A stretch of 64,000 nt of DNA from Panonychus citri (Eukaryota; Arthropoda; Arachnida; Trombidiformes; Tetranychidae): contig NW_026515482.1 of NCBI RefSeq assembly GCF_014898815.1, forward strand, positions 2,666,001-2,730,000. Direction: 5' to 3'. Made by a program: the position numbers and the translations under genes. Below the pieces are notes generated by a model that was not told the DNA's origin, did not search any database, and was given only the letters and a program-made list of their open reading frames with translations. Below, one piece after another: positions 55,801 to 64,000 of the stretch (position 1 is its first letter; each line of letters begins with the position of its first letter).

Positions 55801-56501
55801 GATTTTCAATTGCAATTAAATTTAATTGTTACTTTTAAATTGTTTCAGATGAAGAGGAAGCAAATAAAAAAAAAGGATTGCGACGATTTTGATTTCAACT
55901 GATTTAATTCAAAGTGAAACTTTAATACAATATCAACACAAACATATAGACAATTTAAAGAAAGTTGAACAATTAGTTAATCCAGTTAATTAGGTTATTA
56001 AACTAGTTGATAAATAATTAGCAGTTTTTAATTACTGTTTTAGTTGCAACGTTTCGTATTTTTTTTACCAGGGATTGAATTATTATTTTATCACATTGAG
56101 TTAACATAGAGAGAGGAAAAGTTTTATGAAATGATGATGATGATGATCAGGAAAAAAAGGAGAAAGAGAAAAAGAAAGAGAGAAAGATGATCACCATGGT
56201 AACAAAGAAGATGAAGATGATGGTGGAGGGTGAGAAAATGATGAAGATGAGAGTGTATGAGAGAGAGTATGTGCTGGGATGAGACCTTTTTATATGGTGA
56301 ACATTTCGACCAATAGACGATAATGTCTCTATATAAGTTATCTCTCTCTTCATCTTCATCATCTTCATCCTTTCATCATCTCGACTCTTTCTTTTTCTCT
56401 TCCTAAATCAATCAAAAGGCGGAGCTTAACAAAGAAAGAGAAAAGAAAGTAAGAGACAGAGAAAACTAAGAGAAAAATATTCTACTTTCTCTTTCGATTA
56501 T

Positions 56502-56544
<43 letters not shown>

Positions 56545-59500
56545 TTCTTTCTTTCTTTCTTTTTCTTTCTTTTCCTCCACCCAACATCTTACCCGCTGCT
56601 CCTCCTCTTCCACCCACTTTCTCCGCAGGGTGGAAAGATAACAAGTCGATAAAATTCAAGTTCCACCTTCTTTTCATCTTCCACTCATCATTTTCATCAC
56701 TTTATCTTCTGAAAAAAACTTCGTTAACTTTTTTTTTCATTATCATCTTTTTATCTTCATCATCAGAACTTTTTTTTCCATCACTGAATCATATTTATTA
56801 ATAACATCATCTATTTGAAATTAATCCTGCGTGTTGTTGATTCAATTTTTTTTCACTCATCATCATGATAATAATAATTGACTTTATCACATGAATGTCA
56901 ATCTTTATCATCATTTCCATAATAATAATAATAATAATGATAATAAAAGTAATTTATCCAATAATAAATTCTGATTCTGATTAAAAACAGAGTCAGAATT
57001 GAAGAAAAAAAAACTATCCTGGTGCAAGAAAAAAAATTGATTATTTTGTTGAAACATGATGTTCATGATTCGTGCCGATGATAAAAGACAATGAATATGA
57101 AAATCTAATCAGTCGCAATCTTAATCAACGAGGAAAATATTTAAACATGATAAAGAGATAAAAATGAAGTTCTATCATGGAAGAAAAAACAACAAATAAA
57201 CTGACAGTTTCCACCCCCACCACACCCTCGAAATTCAGTCTTCCTGTTTCAGAATCAAAATATACATGAAGAAAAAAAATGAGAACAAGATGAAAAATGA
57301 ATCTACAAAAAAAAAGAACATAAAAGAAAAAGAAAGAGCAAAATGATGATAAAGTAAGAGAGAGACGGAGAGAAGATGATAAACTTGATCATGTCCTATA
57401 AAAGTTTCATCTTCTTAGAATCATCATCTTTTTATCATCTTCATCTTCATCCACTTCCTCCTATACTAATGTTCATGGTTCATCAAATATTGGATGTCAA
57501 GTTAATAATGTTTACGTTGCTTTCCAATCAATTTCATTTTTTCATGTAAACTTTTCAACAATTTAATCCAACACAATTAACTAACATAATCAATTGTTAT
57601 CACTTTTAATTTTAATTGTTAACAATTCCCTTTTCCAATGGCAGCATTGGCAGTTTTTATCTATCATTGATTAAGTTATCTTTGTTAATTGTTTGCTAAT
57701 TGTTTTCACATTTCAATCATTAGTTTGTCATAAATTTGAATTGCAAATAATTTAATTTACTTTTGATTGCTTGAAATTTTGAATTAATCTTTCACCACTT
57801 TCACTGTTAATAATGTTGATACATTTTAATTATCTCCACGAGTGATTGTAATAGCGGCTAATTGTTGAGCAATATTTTTAGTTAATTACTTTCCAATTGA
57901 GATAATTAAAGATTATTACATTTAATTGAAAGCTCAATGATTTAAAAAGATGATGAAAGTTAATTGTTACCAAAGAGAGAGATATGATGATGATGATGAT
58001 GATGAGAGAGTAACAATTAATAATTACAATGGAATTGATTGTAAAACCATTTTCGTGATTCGAATACACAATTAACTGTAAATCATTTATTCATCATTCT
58101 AATTATCATTTAATGATAGAAAACAATCAACGGAGAATTAGATAAATTAAATTGTCATTATAATCAACAGAATATTTTTATGATAGTGTAAAGGTAATAG
58201 TAAAACGAACAATTAATTAATCAACTTGATATAAAACAAAACTTAATCACAATTAAGGTAAGAAAAAAAAGGACAATCAAAATGTTAAATGAATCTAAAT
58301 AAAAGACAGTATGACAATAATCACAATGGATAATCAGTTAATTGTGATTAAATCATTGAAGCTGAATTGAATAGCTACAACATGGTAATGTTTACCCTGT
58401 CATCATCATCATCATCATCATCATCTTCCACCATCATCCACCCACTTTTCCCACCCCACTGACATGAATAAAAAGAGAGCATAAAAATTGAAAGAGAAAT
58501 TTTTTCTTCTCTTCCAATTGAATAACCTTAAATAGATTCCCATTGAAAAGTAACAGTAAAAAATTGGGATCAGCAACAATTTGAGTTAATCATAATCATC
58601 AATTGTTATCACCATGTTGATTAGGATTAGTGATTGAGGGATAAAGATGACATGAGATGAAGATTTAACTAAGTGAGTGTGTGTACCAATGGCACGTGAC
58701 TTAATCACAACGTTGATCATGATTAACATTGATTATTATTCAATTGTAACTAACTAACTATTTAAAATGAACCTCGAAAAGTAAAATTTGGGTTAAATTG
58801 ATTAACAAATAGTAAATAAGTGAACAGTGATTTGTATTATTATTATCATTTAAAGGGCTCAGGGTAATAAGTACATTTCAATGTTCAAAGATTTAATCAA
58901 TTGATTATTATGATTAACAATCAACTATTGTAAATATCAACCAAATGTATGACATCAACAATCAATTGTTTATTGTTAAAGTTTCAAGATAATGAAACTT
59001 TTTTTTAACAATCAGCATAATGTCAATTGCAATTGATATTATGATGATACACTTGAAATGATCAACAATAGTGTTTATCATTTACATTTAATTTACATTA
59101 ATTAGTCTTAATTTAGTTATAACAGTTAGATATCATTGTGAGTTTAATTGTGATCAAATTAAACATAATAATCGATTGATATTTGAAATTTGTTTTTGTT
59201 TTCAAATGAAAACAATACAACAAATTGATACAACACGTTCAGAGTTAATTGTTACCTTTAATTGTTATTCAATTGTGTGTGTCTCTGTTTTAGTTACTAT
59301 TTGTTGATAATGATTACAAGTCTATCATTAATTTTCACCATTATGGTTTAATTGCATGAGTTAATTGTTGTAATAATGTCAGAGAAATGAAATCAATTCC
59401 ATGTCACTTTGTGATATATATTCTGGAACCAAATCAGGGAATGATTAAATTAATGATAATATTAATTTCATTCTGGGGATTTGATGATGATGATGATTAA

Positions 59501-62500
59501 CAAGCTCATGAATCAGAAATGGTGATGATAATAATCAATATCATCATCATGATTATGATGATAATGGATAAAGGAAATGCTAATAATGATTTAAAATTGT
59601 CACTTTTTCGTAACAAAAAAAAACATTCAATTGAATTTGAATTGAGTTAAAATTATGAATCAATTTTTGATTTTACAATCAAAACTTGATTATTTCCCAT
59701 TAAATAGTAATGATAATTTAATATAACAACAATCAAAAATAGTAAAACCAACAATGCTAATCATTGTTGATGTGTCGATTTGATGTTGAAAGGGTTTATT
59801 TCAAGTTCGAAACTTTTTTCCTCGAAAAAAAGTTGTCAAAACAATTTTTATTATTCCATTTTGAAAAATGTAATCGCCTGAGGGAAAATTATTATTATTA
59901 TTCAACCCGATCATCGATACTTTTCACCTTCACCCAGTAAGTGATAATAATGGTGTTAAACTAACACCCTAATACCCTGAGGACATTTAGGTGATGATAT
60001 TGTGAAGATGATGATGATAATATTTACAATATGGTTTCGATTGAAATGTTTTGATGGAACAAAAAATTTTCCTTCCAACATATAAAATCTCATTGAAAGT
60101 TTAATGACTCGAAGATAATCACATAACGCCCTTCATCATCATTTTCATCATCATCAAAATTATCTTCATTATCATCCCGTTAGTGTCTCTACATGTCTCT
60201 CTCATTCTCACTTTTTTTCATCATCTTCATGGTGATTATACAAAAAAAAAGTTTTTCTGATGATCAAGTGAAAAAAAAGATTGATTAAAAAACTAAGTTA
60301 ACCATCATGATGATAATCAGCAAGATTAATGATAACAATTAAAGTATATGTACTCTATGGTTGGTTAATTAATAATAATATTAATTGTAATCAAAAGTAA
60401 CAGCGTTAAACTATAATCGCTAATTGTTTATAATAATTAACTAAATGGATAACAAAAAAAAAGATTAACTCATAAACAGAAAAAAACAATTCATTTGATT
60501 AACTATCTTTTTGATTGTTTGTAATAATAATATGATTTAAATTATTCACCAATGTTGACTTTTTAAGCTAATTGTTGTCACAATCAGTGTAAAATTAATT
60601 AATCAAATTACAAAAAGATATTACAATGAGTGAGCAAAAAATGAGGATCAATATGAAAATCAGATGAAAGTTAATCTGATTCATTTAAATACCAACAGAT
60701 TACCATTAATCTAGATGATTATTCATCCTCCCTCACCTTTTAATCATTATCATAATAATAATAACCTAAGGCAAGATTAGGATGGTCAATAACATGGAAA
60801 AGGATTGGTCAAGTTTCATTTTTATTATCATTATTGTGACATCCAAATGGTTAGAGGGTTTTTATCACCTCAGGCTATCTTTATATTATAACCTTTATCA
60901 TGCTCATCATCATCATCACAAATCTCATCTTAAAAACTCCTACTGATCATTTTTTATCATCTTTTATTTTGATATTATGAAAATATATCAATATATCATA
61001 AGAGATTCATAGAAATCATCATCACCCTCACACCCACAAAAAAAAACTATCATATTCATGATATGATAGGATGAACATTTATCAATAACAATAATAGGTC
61101 AACTTATCATCATTGTTATCATTGAAATCAAAAATAACAATAATAATAGAGAGAAATAAAATCAACTGAATAAGATATTGAAATTCTGGATAACAATAAA
61201 TATCATGTTGATTTAATGGTGACAATGATTCAGTAATCAGATATACTGATAGTGAGAGAGTACATTAATCATGTTGATGATGATCACCATCATCATGAAC
61301 ATCATATAATAATAATGTCCACTGAACAAACTGTCCAGAACAATCAGAAATGGAAAGGAGGAGAAAACAAAACCAATGGATAACTATTATTATTACAAAA
61401 CTGACCAAAGGAAAAATATGAAAACGATTCAACATTTTGAATTAGCATAACAATGATTATGATGATAAGTCGCGTGACTTTAAGGATCAAAGATGATGAT
61501 GATGATTATTTGTCAGGAGGTGGCTGATGATGATAATAATGACCAGTATATATCTCGGGTGAGATGGTCAAAAGTTGTTTACCAAAACAAAAATACAGGT
61601 CAATGGTAATATAATAACAAATATATACATAAAAAAAATTAGTCAAACAAAAAGCTCCAATTGATTGAATAATATTTATCCTTTTTTTATCATCTCCATC
61701 AATTGGTAAGCCTTTTTTGCTGCTTTATTGTTTACATTTGAATAGGGTGTGAATGTCACTTTGATGTAGCATCTTTTTTACCACTCTACTCACTACTTAC
61801 CCACTCTCTCTCTCTCTTTCTCACTCTTTTGCATATGTAACTCTTTATACTGTTAATACATAATCGGTTTTACTCCCTTCTCATTATCCTTTCAGATTAT
61901 CATCACACTCCATTCATATTTACTATTATATCTTGTTGACAATCAACAAATTGAATTAATAATAATGCATAACATTTGACCAATGGTCACAAAGGTAATC
62001 AACTGATTTAGTTTGTTTTCTGTTATTAACTAAACAAAATGCAGGCGTGATTATTAAGATCACCCCGTTGATTGTAACTGATTGTTTTCTTCATCCATTT
62101 CATAACATCGAAACTTATTATTTGCAATCAATCATTCAATTTTTTTGGATCTTTTCTGATCTCGTTGATTGACCGTCACCTCGAATCTGTATTTGGATTA
62201 GAACTTTTTTTCATTTTTTCTCCTTTTATTATATTGGATAATTTTTACTCTTCGTTTTATCCTATCACTTTCTCATTTTATTTTATTGATATCAATCAGA
62301 AATCAATAAGTTAATCCAGTTAATTCTGGTCACAGTTAGTCGATTCTCATCATTGTCAATATACTGGACCAATTGTTAATCAAAATCATCGTTATTATTA
62401 TGATAAATGGTTTCTCCTTGGTAATAAATATATTATTTCATATGATAATAACAATTTATTTTTTTATGTCATCATAATGATTGTTACTTTTTGATTGTTA

Positions 62501-63630
62501 ATTGTTGTTGTTGTTGATAGTTTTGATGTGTTTAATTGTTACATTCACTTTAATATTTATCATCAATCTTATCATAGTTTGTTTATTATCATTAGTTTTA
62601 AACGTTTTTCTTTAGCATGATTTTGTTAAAGAAACAAACTCGAACTGTCCAACTTGAATTCGATAAGTTCTAATGATTAATTTACGATCAAAATAAATTA
62701 CGCTAATCATTTCGTTGAAAATTAAATCCAATTAAAAGATTCGTCTTCAAGAGGCTGATTAGTATGATAAATTTGCTTTGGATTCTTACTTGTTATCTTA
62801 ATTTTTCAGATTTTCCGTTTTGTAGACTAACAATTAACTAATTAGTTTGAATCACTAATTAGGGGCTAAAATTATCTAATCTGATTAGAAAAAAACTAGT
62901 TAATTGTGTGTCTGTTTGCTATCAGTTGATTGTGATGATTAAGACTAACTTTTAACAATTTGATTGTAATGCAAAAAATTGAAACACAGAATTAGTTAGT
63001 AATTAAGTTTTCATAATCTCACCAATGATAAACAATTAGTTTTAATTGTTAGGGGATTTTATATTTCCAACCAATTGTCTTTGTTGTTTTAATTGCCGGA
63101 AATTGAATTTATAAACGTTTTAATTGTTTGGATATTGTTTTGATTGAAAGTTTATGATCAGTGACAATTAATGAACCAGATAAACATTATAATCAAATTG
63201 TGATTAAATTTTAGGTTGAAATTTATTTAGGTTTGCAGATTGAGACTAAATTGTTTACTTTTTATTGTTAAATTTTTCATAATAATCAATCGGATGGTGA
63301 TGATGACGATTAAGAGGAAACGGAAAGATAAACTTCCTTGTCAATTGAAAAAAAAACCTCAGGAAGGTGAGCTCATTCCTAACCGGATTAATCAGAATAC
63401 CTCATGATGATTAACGATAATCTTCATGATGAGGTAATCTTTTTAATCTTTGCAATGGTTACAATTAGAATGAAATCATTTTGGAACGAAAGTTGATTAA
63501 AATTAGTGCTGATAAGTAAATCAATTGATGGTCGTCACAATTTTCATGATAAATTCTGGAAAACTTGAGCGATTCTGATGAAATAATGACTTGCGAAAAT
63601 TTAGAAAAAAAGTTATTTTTGTTTTCTTAC
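55801..63630. other. Upstream region of the ETS gene; no coding exon found
   Basis: About 7.8 kb. A long TC tract followed by TTTC repeats lies at about 56504-56573, near a somewhat GC-richer stretch (56575-56640) that could be the promoter region of the short ETS transcript. An ATC run lies at about 58400-58425. The rest is AT-rich with frequent AACAATTA/TAATTGTT words and no credible frame. Confidence 0.45.
56504..56573. repeat. (TC)n followed by (TTTC)n microsatellite
   Basis: About 37 bases of alternating TC followed by several TTTC units. It lies roughly 700 bp upstream of the ETS start codon. Confidence 0.9.
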
Positions 63631-64000
63631 TTTGGGATGAAGATGAGGATTTTTTTGACTCTTTGGTTGATGAGGAAGAAGATGAAGATGATGTTGTTGA
63701 TGTGGATGTTGATGATGATGAATGATGATGACGAGATGCTCCTGATGAATGGTGGGAGTGATGATGAGGTAAAGATGATGTTGGATCAACAATAAGTGAT
63801 GTAGATGATAATAAATTGTTAACTGATCCATTTGTATCTGAATGATCATGATTAAGATTAGGATTAATGTTACCATTTGAATTGGAGGTTGGGATTATTG
63901 GATTGTTAATCAGGTTGTTGTTGGTGATCAAGTTTAAAGAGGCAATATTATTTGCTGGATTATAAGAAATTGGATTAACATCAATTAAACTGTTAATTGG
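63631..64000 (-). CDS. Open exon of an unidentified gene, rich in Asn, His and Ser (runs off the window)
   Basis: The minus strand from the window edge to 63631 is open for 123 codons and ends at a good donor CAAA|GTAAGAAA. The product has Asn-rich, His-rich ('LPHHHSHHSSGASRHHH') and Ser/Thr-rich parts and a lysine-serine end ('TKESKKSSSSSQ'). The early part ('SLIDVNPISYNPANNIASLN') is less repetitive, which argues for true coding. Such tracts are common in arthropod transcription factors. It may be a 5' exon of a longer ETS isoform or belong to a neighbouring gene; neither can be shown here. Confidence 0.45.

Noticed and set aside
1..64000. tRNA, rRNA, CRISPR, bacterial operons
   Set aside because: No box B-like GGTTCGA with cloverleaf context, no rRNA blocks and no spaced repeats were seen. 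Introns and gene content are eukaryotic throughout.

Overview
The window is eukaryotic nuclear DNA from an AT-rich, compact animal genome. Genes carry short GT-AG introns (about 60-150 nt in most genes). The recognisable proteins are animal orthologues: dihydroorotate dehydrogenase, glycerol kinase, chondroitin synthase, SmD3, TRAP-beta, a membrane RING-CH ligase and an ERG/FLI-type ETS factor. Base composition, intron size, abundant GA/ATC microsatellites and an expanded F-box family suggest an arthropod, possibly an acariform mite such as a spider mite. The species is an inference and cannot be proved from the window.

Bases 1 to about 17.2 kb are a rearranged accessory cluster. Six copies of an F-box/leucine-rich gene lie on the plus strand. 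Copy A is the last exon only, B carries one frameshift, C and D are intact at 423 aa, F is a truncated chimera, and E carries one frameshift. Between them are duplicated pieces of other genes: three inverted fragments of the glycerol kinase gene including its introns, the 3' half of a prohibitin-2 gene with a probable AT-AC (U12-type) intron, and three copies of an unrecognised gene's 3' end. Terminal-inverted-repeat elements have inserted into this mosaic. A 1-kb block upstream of the BED/hAT-like gene at 19.3 kb is repeated at 9.4 kb in front of the truncated F-box copy.

Bases 17.2 to 40.1 kb are a gene-dense housekeeping segment: a probable domesticated hAT transposase gene (+), DHODH (-), glycerol kinase (+, with two frameshifting indels as given), an intronless chondroitin sulfate synthase (+), SNRPD3 (+), TRAP-beta/SSR2 (+), an inverted near-identical second SNRPD3 copy (-), and a MARCH-type E3 ligase (+). 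The DHODH and glycerol kinase genes are divergently arranged. The two SmD3 copies form 428-bp inverted arms around SSR2.

Bases 40.1 to 64 kb are mostly non-coding and full of microsatellites. They hold one five-exon ETS gene (-; 50.3-55.8 kb) with a 4.25-kb intron and an open, low-complexity exon running off the right edge. A 378-bp tandem duplication sits at 40.9-41.7 kb. I found no tRNA, rRNA or CRISPR array.

Exon coordinates were worked out by eye from splice signals, phase and remembered family sequence. Several genes differ from an open frame by 1-2 nt in short repeats, so assembly indels are a live alternative to true pseudogenisation.
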